Source: Manis javanica (taxonomy: Eukaryota > Chordata > Mammalia > Pholidota > Manidae). Taken from it: a DNA stretch of 64,000 bases. Positions 55,401 to 64,000 of this stretch are shown here, in pieces. The stretch spans positions 64,425,613 through 64,489,612 of the forward strand of contig NC_133172.1 of the NCBI RefSeq assembly GCF_040802235.1, read 5' to 3'. The first letter of the stretch is position 1. The number at the start of each line of letters is the position of its first letter. The notes under the pieces are model-generated. The model worked only from the letters and a program-made list of their open reading frames with translations. It searched no databases and was not told the DNA's origin. The position numbers and the translations under genes were made by a program.

Positions 55401-58400
55401 ACAACAATAAAATTCTGTATAGAGGACTCAATGCACAATCATTAATCAACCCCAAGCCTAATTCTCAACAGTCTTCAATCTTCTGAGGCATAATGAACAA
55501 GTTTTTACATGGTGAACAAGTTCTTACATAGTGAATAAGTTCTTACATGGTGAACAGTGAAAGGGCAGTCATCACAGAAACTTTTGGTTTTGATCACGCA
55601 TCATGAACTATAAACAATCAGGTCAATTATGATTATTAGTTTGATCTTTATACTTGATTTATATTTGAATCCCACATTTCTCCCTTATTATTATCATTAT
55701 TATTATTATTATTATTATTTTTAATAAAATGCTGAAGTGGTAGGTAGATGCAAGATAAAGGTAGAAAACATAGTTTAGTGCTGTAAGAGGGCAAATGTAG
55801 ATTGATCAGGTGTGTGCCTATAGACTAAGTATTAATCCAAGCTAGACAAGGGCAACAAAACATCCACAGATGCAGAAGATTTCTATTAAAACAGGGGTGG
55901 TGAGGTTCTAAGCGTCACCTCTGTTGATCCCTGATTTCTCACCTGATGGCCCCCCTGCGACTGTGCCTGTCTTAGGTTGGTCCTCCCTGGAGGAATCTTA
56001 CCCGTCTCTGGCTAACCAGTCATCTTCCAGGGCCATACAGGGAAATGTAAAGTTGGTAAGTGAGAGAGAAGCAATATTGTTTGAAAAGGTCAGCTTTACT
56101 TTTTGGCAGATTTATGCCCTGTGGCTTCTATGCCCAGCATTTGTCTTGAGGTATCTTTACCACTTGGAAGAATTATGATACTCGGTAATTTCGATATGAG
56201 GCACGAATTCTACTTAGGGGTTGTAATTATGAAGGAAGAAGAGAAGCTATAGAAGTAGCAGATGGAAGAAAACATGGGAAGATTGATTATTTCTTTGACA
56301 TATCTTCTTGTAGTGTAACATAAGCGTGTATAGGTTTTAAATTACTAATTAAATTGCGTACACACATTAACATAATAGGAATACAGCTACATAACCAAAG
56401 CAGACCTACAATTACCAGCCATATCCAGTGAAACCAAGAAAGCCAGTTAGGCACCCTAGGCATTTGTGAAAACTTATCAATGATATGATGGATATTGTCT
56501 AACTGAATTTGAATATTTTGAGAAAGATCAGACAAATTAAAACAACACATTCCTGGGAACTGTTCACATCCCATGTGTTCTTTTAACAGTTGATAGTCTA
56601 TAGTTGCAAGATTTTGGAGTGCTGCAACTTGCACTTCTCCTAATTCTTGGTTGATCCTCTTCCCTATTTTCTATTTCATTCATTGTCTCCTTCACCGCAT
56701 CTAATCTGCTTTTAATACCTTCCATTGTGTTCTTCAATGATTGGATCTCTATCCTAAAATTGTTCCTGGGTTCTTGAATATTTTTCTGTACCTCCATAAG
56801 CATGTTAATGATTTTTATTTTGAAACCTTTTTCAGGAAGATTCATGAGTTGATTTCATTTGAGTCTTTCTCAGGTGTATTCATAATTTCACTCTGGACCA
56901 GGTCTTTTGACGTTTCATAATTTGGCTGTGGTGCCCTCTAGTGCCCAGAAGTTATACTCTCTGGAGCTGCTCAGCCCCTAGAGTAATGTCAGGGTTTGTA
57001 GGGGAGTAGTGTTGGTGCTTGTGGGGAGGAAATAGCTGTTCCCTGCTTCCCGGCTGCTATGCCTGTCACCACTGCTAGACCATTGGGCCAAACACACAGA
57101 TATAAGCCTCTATGCTTTGTATTTGTAGCTGCTGTAGGCGGGGCTTCACTCTTCCTGGCCTAACACCAGGGCAAGGGTTGCCAGTTTGTGTGCCTGAGCC
57201 AGGTGCAGGCTAGCTGGCAGGAAGACACAGCAGGTGGTATATTATGGTGGCGGCGGGCGGTGGAGGGGGGTGCTTGGAACTATGTATCCAGCCAGGGGGA
57301 TGGAGTGCCTGAAGATTGTTTAAGCTCCCAACGTGCTGGGCAGAGTGCACCCAGACAGTTTTGTCTACCTGTCCTTTCTCCTGAGCCATAAGCTCTGTGT
57401 AATCCTTGCCCCTTTATCAGCCCTCTTGTTTTTAGGAAGTCTCTCAGACTGCCCACCCTGCTTAGTTGGATATGAATCCCTGTTTTCCACAACCAGCTGG
57501 AATCTCTGTCTTTCCAGGTATTCTGCCTGTCTTAACTTTCCAACCATACTAAATCATCAAAGCACCGTGCTATGTAGGTTCATGCCCCCAGAGCAGGTCT
57601 CCAGGGCTGGGTACTCAGCAGTCCCAGGCCTCTGCTCCCTCCCCGCTGTGTTTGTTTCTCCTCCTGCTGCTGGTGAGCTGGGATGGGGGAGGGGCCTGGG
57701 CCCCACCGGGTCATGGCTCTGATATGTTTCCCTGTTTCATGAGGTGTGCTCTTTTCTCCAGGTGTATGCAGTCTGGTGCAGCCTTCTTTCCTGTTGCTTT
57801 TTCAGGATTAGTTGTATTAAATTATATTTTCATTTTATATGTGGTTTTAGGAGGAGATCTCTGTCTCACCTCTCACGCTGCCATCTTGAATCCAATTGAT
57901 GTTTCATATTTGTATGTGGCACCCTCTAGTGCCCAGAAGCTCTACTCTTTGGAGCTGCTTAGCCCCTGGAGTGATGGTGTGAGTCGCAGGCAAGTGGTGC
58001 TGGTGCCAGGAGGAAAGAGCTCTTTCCTGCTTCCCAGCTGCAGTGCCTACCTCCACTGCCAGGGCCAGTGGGCCTAGGGTGCATGGAGGAGCCTCTATAC
58101 TATACACTGTAGCTGCCGTAGGCGAGGCTGCCCTCAGGCTTGCCTGGCGCAATGGCGGAGCAACCAGTTTGCAAGCCAATGCCTGCTGGGAAGAAGGAGC
58201 AGCAGGCTGCGTATCATGGTGGGCATCCTTGGAGCTGTGTAGCCAGCCATGGGGATGGAGCAACTGAAGCTCCTGAGAGTTACCAACCTGCTGGGCAGAG
58301 CATGCCCAGACAATTTTGTTCACCTGTCCTTTCTCCTGAATAGTAAGTTCTGTGCAGTCCTTGTCCCTTTGTCAGTCCTCTCGCTTTTAGGAAGTCTCTC

Positions 58401-61400
58401 GGACTGCCCGCCTTTCTTTTGTCCCAGAGCAGCAGGATGTGGATACCTGTTTTCTGCAAGCAGCTGGAAACTCAGTCTCTCCAGGTATTCTGCTTGTCTT
58501 AGCTTTCCAACCTCACCAGTCTGCCAAGCACTGTGCAATGTAGGTTCAGGATCCCAAAGCAGATCTCCAGGGCTGGGTGTTGAGCAGTCCTAGGCCTCCA
58601 CTCCCTCCCCACTCTGTTTCTCTTCTTCCTGCTGGTGAGCTGGGGTGGGGGAAAGGTTTGGGTCTCGCTGGATCACGGCTTTGGTATGTTACCCTGTTTG
58701 TGAGGTCTGCTCTTTTCTCCAGGTGTATGCAGTCTGGTGCAGCCTTCTTTCCTGTAGCTCTTTCAGGAGTAGTTGTATTAATTATATTTTCATATTATAT
58801 TTGGTTTTGGGAGGAGGTTTCTGTCTCACCTTTCATGCCACCATCTTTGATCTTACACAGTATGTTTTTTAGGAGTGAAGATTTCAGGGTGTGGGTCTTT
58901 TGAGAAGCAACTGGAAAAAGGCCACCAAAATGCTTCTAGTTGTGACTCTTTTCTTTTTGCTTATGGTTTTCTAAGATTTTCATGTAAAAATTTTTTTGTA
59001 ATCATAAAAATGTTACAGAAAAATGTAGACACACCCACATAAGAATGTTACAGAGACATGTGAATGCACTTACACAAAAGCATGGTCACAGAAAGTTGGG
59101 AGCAGTGGTGGCAGAAAGACAAGGCCTGAGAAAGTCAAGATCTTTGTGAGTGGCCTTGGGAGGTGAGTGAGGGGTGGGGGTATAAGGTTCTCTTGTGTGG
59201 AAGTTGTTAAAAGCAAGCGTGACACCATGAGCAGTTTCATGGTGAACCATTTACAGAAGAATGCCCTTTGTGAATGCCGTCTGCTGTAGCTCTCTAGACC
59301 AGGGTTCTCAGAGGGAGTTTTATATCTGGAGAAAGGGAGGTTCATGTTGCTGCCTTTGATCACTGTTTCTCTCCACACTCAGCAGTTTCTTGCAGGTTTC
59401 TTTATGGTGATTCCCAAGCATTATAACCAGCATGGTAATATTTGACTGTGTGGTATTGGGGCTCTTCCTTTTTTGAGGCCAAGTAAATTCTGCATCTACA
59501 CCAAGGAGGGCTCTGCCACATACCAAGGAATGGATTTGGAAGAGTTCCCCCTTCTTTTTTGAGGAAGAAAACGTTATCTTATGAAAAGGAAGAGTTCTCC
59601 TTCTTGCTTCTCCAAAGCTGCTGGTGGAGAATGTCCATGACATTAATTGTGGGAAGCCTTAGGGCAGAATGATGCGCCCTGGGGTGGGGGTTGGGGGCAT
59701 GAGACAGCGAGCAGTGGTAGAGGCTCTGGAACAGGTACGCTTCTCTCAGATGATCCTCGGGGGCGGATCAGAGCCAGCCAGCATATGAAGCCATTGGACA
59801 GAACCCCCTCCTAACCTAATCATCTCTTTAACCAAAGGCGCCCAAAAAGAAAGGGAAGAAAGGGAAAGCCAAAGGTACCTCGACTGTGGACGAGCTCGCT
59901 CCGGAGGACATGAGCAGAGAGCAGGTGAGCAGGGTGGACCCTGTGCCTTGGCCCAATCCTGGGTCGGACGAGCTGGGTGGGTGCTGTCCGGAGCCATCTC
60001 CATGGCGGTTGGCAGTGAGCCTCGTTCAGACCACTGCAGCACTCATGGCTGTCCTCAGCCTTGTGTTCTTCCCCTCGGTCTGGCTCCTGCAGTGCTGCCC
60101 AGGCCAGGGTTTGCTTCCCCCTTTTCCATAATTTCATCAGATCCAAAGCTCTCAAGTGCAACACTTATTTTCATAAAAAAGCAGAACCTCCACAATGATG
60201 AATTTTTTATAGGGTGCTAGGAATTTGGAAGGAAATGTTTTCTGATATAAAAGCTATTTTTGGTTTTCTGTATTCTGTTTCAATCTCATTCTTTTATGCA
60301 TCTGGTGTACAGAGTTGCTATCACAGTACATGCATATATAGCATTCTTATTTGCTTTATTTACCATTAAACATTAGGAATTATTTTAAGCCACCTATCCA
60401 TGTTGATGAAGTTAAGGGCTAGAGAACATAATTATACACTTAAAATTTAAATTAAAAGTGTCCTGAAAACTACAACATGAGGTCAACATGAGTTGTGTGG
60501 CACCTCCACTGGCCCTGTGAGCACCTGGCCTGGACCTGAGGGCTTGGTGTCCTCCCATGTGTTGGTGGTAATAACGCCTACTTTCTTTCAGTAGTTTAAG
60601 ATAAAACACAAATACAAAGGAGACTGAGAGTCATATGAGCTGAAGTTGGAGAGCTTGGGAGAAGTCCTGGAATGATGGTAGAGCACCTTCATTTTTTGTT
60701 TGTTTGTTTGTTTGTTTTTTGAGAGGGCATCTCATATTTATTGATCAAATGGTTGTTAACAATAATAAAATTCTGCATAGGGGAGTCAATGCTCAATGCA
60801 CAATCATTAATCCACCCCAAGCATAATTTTCGTCAGTCTCCAATCTTCTGAAGCATAATGAACAAGTTCTTACATGGAGAACAAATTCTTACATAGTGAA
60901 TAAGTTACATGGTGAAAAGTATAAGGGCAGTCATCACAGAAACTTTCGGTTTTGATCATGCATTATGAACTATAAACAATCAGTTCAAATATGAATATTC
61001 GTTCGATTTTTATACTTGATCTATATGTGGATACCACATTTCTCTCTTTATTATTATTATTTTTAGTAAAATGCAGGAAGTGGTAGGTAGATGCAAGATA
61101 AAGGTAGAAAACATAGTTTAGTGCTGTAAGAGAGCAAATGTAGATGATCAGGTGTGTGCCTGTAGACTAAGTGTTACTCCAAGCTAGTCAAGGGCAATAG
61201 AACATCCACGGATGCAGAAGATTTCTCTCAAAACAGTGGGGGTGAAGTTCTAAGCCTCACCTCTGTTGATCCCCAATTCCTCACCTGATGGGCCCCCTGC
61301 GACTGTGCCTGTCTTAGGTTGTTCCTCCCTTGAGGAATCTTACCCGTCTCTGGCTAACCAGTCATCTTCTGTAGAGCGCCTTCATTTTATACACAGGGAA

Positions 61401-64000
61401 ACCACTGGCAATTTAAGCGGAGGGTGCCGGGTTCAATTGTTTTGAAGAGGTCAGTGGGATGGCCGTGTGGGAAATGGGCTGCAACACCACATTGTCCCAG
61501 TAGCCGAGCTCTTTGAACAGATCCTGCATTCATTTGAGAAATTTCTTCAGTATAAATTCTCAGGAATGGTTGAAAGAACTTAATCATTTTTTGATCATTG
61601 GTCAAATTCAAGAGATTTCTGCTGAATCTGTTCTGTCCCTGCAGCCTTCCTAGCATCGTATTTTAACTTCTTTGAGCTCTTAGGTTTAGTGAGAGCGGCC
61701 CCTCCTTCTTCGTCCCTTGCCTTTCTCCATTCATGCGCCCTTTGCAATGGGTGGGCCCCACTCTGCCCGGTCAGGTGGAGGAGCACGTCAGCCGCATCCG
61801 GGAGGAGCTGGACCGGGAGCGGCAGGAGCGCAACTACTTCCAGTTGGAGCGGGACAAAATCCACACCTTCTGGGAGATCACGCGGAGGCAGCTGGAGGAG
61901 AAGAAGGCTGCGCTGCGGAACAAAGACCGGGAGATGGAGGAGGCCGAGGAGAGGCACCAGGTTGAGATCAAGGTGAGTCAATCCCTTCCGGAGTCACCAG
62001 ATGAGCCGAGGGCCAAGACGAGAGGTCGTTTTCTCTTGTTGCTTTGAGGATCACAGCCCTTTGTGTCCTGTACCTTGGGAACCTGAAGGATTTTTTAATA
62101 AAAGAGCAGGTGCTGCAGGTGAGCAGGTATGTGCTGGTGTGTGCATGTGCAGGTGAGCAGGCACTGTCTCCTGCCTACAGGTCTACAAGCAGAAGGTGAA
62201 GCACCTGCTGTATGAGCATCAGAACAACCTGACGGAGATGAAGGCCGAGGGCACGGTAGCCATGAAGCTGGCGCAGAAGGAGCACCGTACTCAGGAGGGT
62301 GTGCTGCGCAAAGACATGCGGGCACTCAAGGTTGAACTCAAGGAGCAGGAGCTGGCCAGTGAGGTGGTGGTGAAGAACCTGCGGCTGGTAGGTGCCAGGG
62401 TGTTGAGTGCCCAGCAGCAGTTGCTGGGGACAGAGAGCTCCAGTGTACTTGAAATAACTGGAACTTCGTATTTTCGTTGAAAAACTACCGTGTTTTGGCA
62501 ACTAACTGAAAATTTTTTAAAAAACACTCAGCCACACAAACCCTATTTGGGGGCCCAGAGCAGAATTCTGTCCTAGACTTGAGCAACAAATTGACTTCGA
62601 AAAGGAAAATCCAGCTCAGGGTCCCTCGCCACATGCTGCTGACACCTGACACCCAGCCGCTTTCCCAGGGAGCACATCAGGTGTGTTTAGAAACACATCA
62701 TCAGAGTGTCTAGCACGTGAGCCCCTAGGTGGCCATGGCAGTTAGCCATGAGCACCTGGTTGGCTTTTGAGACATTTTGGTCCTGAGAGCCAGGAGTGTT
62801 CCAGGAGGTTGAAATTAATTTGCTAGGTGCCTGGAGATTCCAGGACCTGTTCTGATCTCTGGGGACATACAGGGAGTAAAACTGGCAAAATGACTGCCCA
62901 TCGTGGCTGACGGTCCAAAAAGGAGACACAAACATGAGACGGAAGACAAAACAGGAGTTTCTGACACTGGATGCCAGTACATCTGTGGGCACAGCTGCTG
63001 TAGGAAGAGCTAAGGTGAAGGCCGACTGGGCCTTCTACTTTTCTCTGTAAGGAGTTTTGGGAGTGCCTCACTGAGGAGATGGCGTTTGAGCCCAGGCTGG
63101 AAGGAGGTCGGGGCTAAGCCAGGCTGGAGGAGACCAGGCCCGGAGTACGGGGGTGAGCCAGCAAGAAGGCCGGAGGGGCAGGGAGGCTGGGGAGACAGGC
63201 CAGGGCTTTTTGAACCCAAAGGGCACAATGGAGACAGGCCTTTAACCCTGGATGAGTCAGAAAGCCTTGGGATTTGGGTAGAGGGAGGGTATGTCTGAAT
63301 TTGGTTTGCAAAGGTTCTTCCTGGCTGTGGAAGACTGTCAGTACAGTTGCTCCATGCCTGGAGGCAGCGGAGCCTCAGCTGAATCAGGAAAAGAATCAGC
63401 AACATTGCAGACTCTGCAGCAAAGCCTGAGAGTGAACTGTTGGACCCTCAGGAGATGTTTGGTCTTTCCTAACAGAAGCACAGAACGGGCTGGTTTCCAA
63501 TGAATTTTGTGATAAGAGGCTGTCTGCTCACTGGAGGCCTGGATATGGAGTAGTTACTTGGTCAGAGTTCCCCTTTGTATAAAAATACTGTTACAAAAAA
63601 TAATCTAAATTTTTCCTCAACATTTTTATATGTAATAAGAATTAAAATAATTTGTAATGCTGTTCCAGGCCACAGATGAAGCAGGTTAGCAGGCACCTAG
63701 AGAGAGTCTGCAGCCCTGTGTAGATGTGGCTGCTGACCTCCAGCCTGTGGGTGGGTTCCCGAGCAATGCCTGCTTCAGTCTCTAAGGACTTTAGCCAAGG
63801 GGAGTGAGTTATGAATGTGGAAGTTACCAAAATCGTGTTGTTCGGAGGTTGGTCCATGAGGTCAGGGATGAGGGGAGCCCAGTGCCCCCAAGAAGCAGCA
63901 GGGTTTACCGAGCTGGTTTCTCCATACCAGTGAGGAGCAGGGGCAGCTTCTCTGTCATGTAGTGATCATCTGCTCCCGCCTCTGCAGAAACACACAGAAG
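49483..64000 (+). CDS. GAS8: GAS8 (DRC4), nexin-dynein regulatory complex subunit, 5' part
   Basis: Exons: 49483-49485 (ATG only, directly followed by the GT donor), 59838-59924, 61775-61972, 62181-62387 and 63988 onward, cut by the window end. Phases join; 165 residues are complete and exon 5 opens KHTE. Exon 2 encodes [13 protein letters not shown], a lysine-rich start, then [12 protein letters not shown]. Exons 3 and 4 encode charged heptad-rich helix ([31 protein letters not shown]), the start of the long coiled coil of a roughly 478-residue protein. GAS8/DRC4 is a structural subunit of the nexin-dynein regulatory complex that links outer doublets in motile cilia and flagella; human mutations cause ciliary dyskinesia. 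The retained part shows no disabling change. Intron 1 (10.3 kb) hosts a near-complete antisense L1. Confidence 0.95.
49486..50317 (+). other. Start of GAS8 intron 1
   Basis: Unique GC-rich intron sequence between the exon 1 donor and the L1 target-site duplication at 50,318. No repeat or exon seen. Confidence 0.4.
52360..52737 (-). pseudogene. L1 ORF2 reverse transcriptase fragment
   Basis: An open piece with reverse transcriptase motifs in order: a Mg-binding [32 protein letters not shown], and the active-site LFTDDM, where most L1s have FADD. The two aspartates are kept. The frame is closed on both sides by mutations, so it is a fragment of the ORF2 polyprotein. Confidence 0.9.
53652..54554 (-). 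pseudogene. L1 ORF2 apurinic-type endonuclease domain remnant
   Basis: A 300-codon open piece starts near the ORF2 N-terminus and covers the endonuclease: [41 protein letters not shown] and LSDHKG. The catalytic glutamate normally in the QET motif reads QKT here, and the GDFN motif reads GDCN, so the nuclease would be inactive. The frame stops before the Z/RT domain. Confidence 0.9.
55690..55722 (+). repeat. (TTA)n microsatellite inside the retroposon
   Basis: A run of about ten TTA/ATT units with one cat interruption. The second retroposon copy has only a short version near 61,050, so the tract has expanded in copy 1. Confidence 0.85.
56287..56634 (-). pseudogene. Endogenous retrovirus env transmembrane-subunit fragment
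   Basis: A 115-codon open frame on the minus strand at the 5' end of the retroposon. It shows the CX6CC disulphide motif of gamma-type envelope proteins, a following heptad-like helix, a tryptophan-rich membrane-proximal region (WLSWFHW), a hydrophobic membrane span of about 22 residues and a short cytoplasmic tail. The surface subunit, cleavage site, and fusion peptide are absent. It is a truncated relic; expression is not implied. Confidence 0.8.
56920..57890 (-). repeat. L1 5'-UTR unit, inner copy
   Basis: About 960 bp long. It aligns with the outer copy at 57,900-58,853: both contain 'gtgccctctagtgcccagaa'-type starts (right-hand text 'ggcaccctctagtgcccaga'), 'agacagttttgtctacctgt' or its counterpart, 'ggtgtatgcagtctggtgca' with gccttctttcctg, and end at a CCATCTT site. 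Divergence between the copies is moderate. Confidence 0.85.
57900..58853 (-). repeat. L1 5'-UTR unit, outer copy
   Basis: Tandem partner of the inner unit. It forms the very 5' end of the L1 on the minus strand, starting right at the target-site duplication with an AAGATGG (YY1-type) site about 7-13 nt from the end. Two promoter monomers is a feature of some L1 lineages (mouse, for example) and not of human L1. Confidence 0.85.
58872..59837 (+). other. GAS8 intron 1, part between the L1 and exon 2
   Basis: Unique sequence without recognised exon or repeat, ending at the acceptor 'ttaaccaaag|gcg'. Confidence 0.4.
59925..60677 (+). other. GAS8 intron 2, first part
   Basis: No exon or repeat recognised. 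In human an antisense transcript (GAS8-AS1, C16orf3) lies inside GAS8; I see no convincing counterpart open frame here. Confidence 0.35.
60678..61388 (-). mobile_element. ERV-derived retroposon copy 2, in GAS8 intron 2
   Basis: Flanked by an 18-bp target-site duplication with one mismatch (60678-60695 and 61371-61388, gtagagc[a/g]ccttcatttt). The poly(A) has become a (TTTG)n run at about 60,695-60,720. The body matches copy 1 over about 650 bp at roughly 90% identity by eye, including AATAAA (TTTATT at 60737-60742). It is 5' truncated at a point equivalent to about 56,030 in copy 1, so the env segment is absent. Confidence 0.88.
61389..61774 (+). other. End of GAS8 intron 2
   Basis: Unique sequence up to the acceptor at 61,774. 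No repeat recognised. Confidence 0.35.
62388..63987 (+). other. GAS8 intron 4
   Basis: Starts at donor 'ctg|gtaggt' and ends at acceptor 'ctctgcag|aaacac'. No repeat or alternative exon recognised. Confidence 0.4.

Larger units (their letters stand above)
55329..56672 (-). mobile_element. ERV-derived retroposon copy 1, inserted in L1 ORF1
   Basis: Bounded by a perfect 18-bp target-site duplication (TCCTCTTCCCTATTTTCT at 55329-55346 and 56655-56672). On the minus strand it starts with a retroviral env transmembrane-subunit fragment (open at 56287-56634, with a CX6CC motif and a membrane segment), continues into about 900 bp of non-coding sequence, has AATAAA (TTTATT at 55379-55384) and ends in poly(A) about 18 nt later. 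This is the structure of a polyadenylated proviral 3' transcript moved by L1 machinery. The env portion lacks its surface subunit and N-terminal part, so no functional envelope protein can be made. Confidence 0.88.
54813..56845 (-). pseudogene. L1 ORF1 remnant, split by the nested retroposon
   Basis: The C-terminal RNA-binding part is open at 54813-55121 ([32 protein letters not shown], with ARREWHDIF). The N-terminal coiled-coil part lies at about 56,640-56,845 ([10 protein letters not shown] preceded by heptad repeats). Between them is the ERV-derived insert at 55,347-56,654. ORF1 encodes the trimeric nucleic-acid chaperone of L1. Here it cannot be read through. Confidence 0.85.
50336..58853 (-). 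mobile_element. Near-complete antisense L1 with nested retroposon and two 5'-UTR units
   Basis: The element lies on the minus strand. From its 3' end: poly(A) as T-run 50336-50344, 3' UTR to about 50,700, ORF2 to about 54,560, ORF1 from about 54,830 to 56,850 (split by an inserted retroposon at 55,347-56,654), and two tandem 5'-UTR units (about 56,920-57,890 and 57,900-58,853). An 18-bp target-site duplication flanks it with one mismatch: 50318-50335 and 58854-58871, beginning TACACAGTATGT. Both 5'-UTR units start with a YY1-type AAGATGG (minus strand; CCATCTT at 57881-57887 and 58841-58847). Without the insert it is about 7.2 kb. Frames carry stops and shifts, so it is no longer able to move. 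It lies antisense in GAS8 intron 1. Confidence 0.93.

Noticed and set aside
55690-55722. Repeated TTA units considered as a CRISPR-like or regulatory array
   Set aside because: It is a simple trinucleotide microsatellite in a mammalian retroposon.
55346-56654. Considered as a complete endogenous provirus or solo LTR
   Set aside because: There are no gag or pol sequences, no paired LTRs, and the 18-bp duplication and poly(A) tail fit L1 retroposition and not retroviral integration.
59925-61774. Searched for a nested antisense gene like human GAS8-AS1 (C16orf3)
   Set aside because: No open frame or repeat structure resembling it could be recognised.

Overview
This is eukaryotic, clearly mammalian, genomic DNA: short exons with GT/AG borders, CpG-rich promoters, and old MIR, L2, L1 and hAT fragments. 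The gene order is the conserved block of human 16q24.3: DEF8 (+), CENPBD1 (-), AFG3L1 (+), DBNDD1 (-), GAS8 (+). I see no Alu, B1, carnivore tRNA-Lys SINE or ruminant SINE. Young repeat content is all L1 plus one ERV-derived retroposon. I recall this L1 and retroposon combination from pangolin genomes, so a laurasiatherian, possibly a pangolin, is my guess from memory and not proven.

Layout. 1-3,050: intergenic, with MIR, L1 and L2 remnants. 3,050-14,832: DEF8, a CpG-rich non-coding first exon and eleven coding exons giving a full 451-residue protein. 16,670-20,060: a mosaic of old antisense L1, split by a younger L1 tail and by an LTR-like insertion. 20,248-21,916: the CENPBD1 Tigger-type locus, broken by a frameshift. 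21,990-23,050: CpG-rich segment shared head-to-head with AFG3L1. 22,629-32,026: AFG3L1, a decayed m-AAA protease gene with frameshifts, stops and lost catalytic motifs, and an old sense L1 in one intron. 35,076-44,424: DBNDD1 on the minus strand, four coding exons, 173 residues, with a 45-bp in-frame tandem duplication at its C-terminus. 49,483 to the window end: GAS8 (DRC4), exons 1-4 complete and exon 5 cut by the window edge.

GAS8 intron 1 holds a near-complete antisense L1 (50,336-58,853) with an 18-bp target-site duplication and two tandem 5'-UTR promoter units. A 1.3-kb retrocopy of an endogenous-retrovirus 3' transcript is nested in it and has its own 18-bp duplication. A second, shorter copy of that retroposon lies in GAS8 intron 2. 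A 330-bp stretch of the L1 is almost identical to a separate L1 fragment 3.8 kb away on the other side of GAS8 exon 1, although the flanks have diverged, which suggests gene conversion.

The genes are not an operon and have no shared pathway. DEF8 acts in lysosome positioning, GAS8 in the ciliary axoneme, and DBNDD1 is a small dysbindin-domain protein. All gene identities come from reading translated exons against remembered family sequences; no database search was run.
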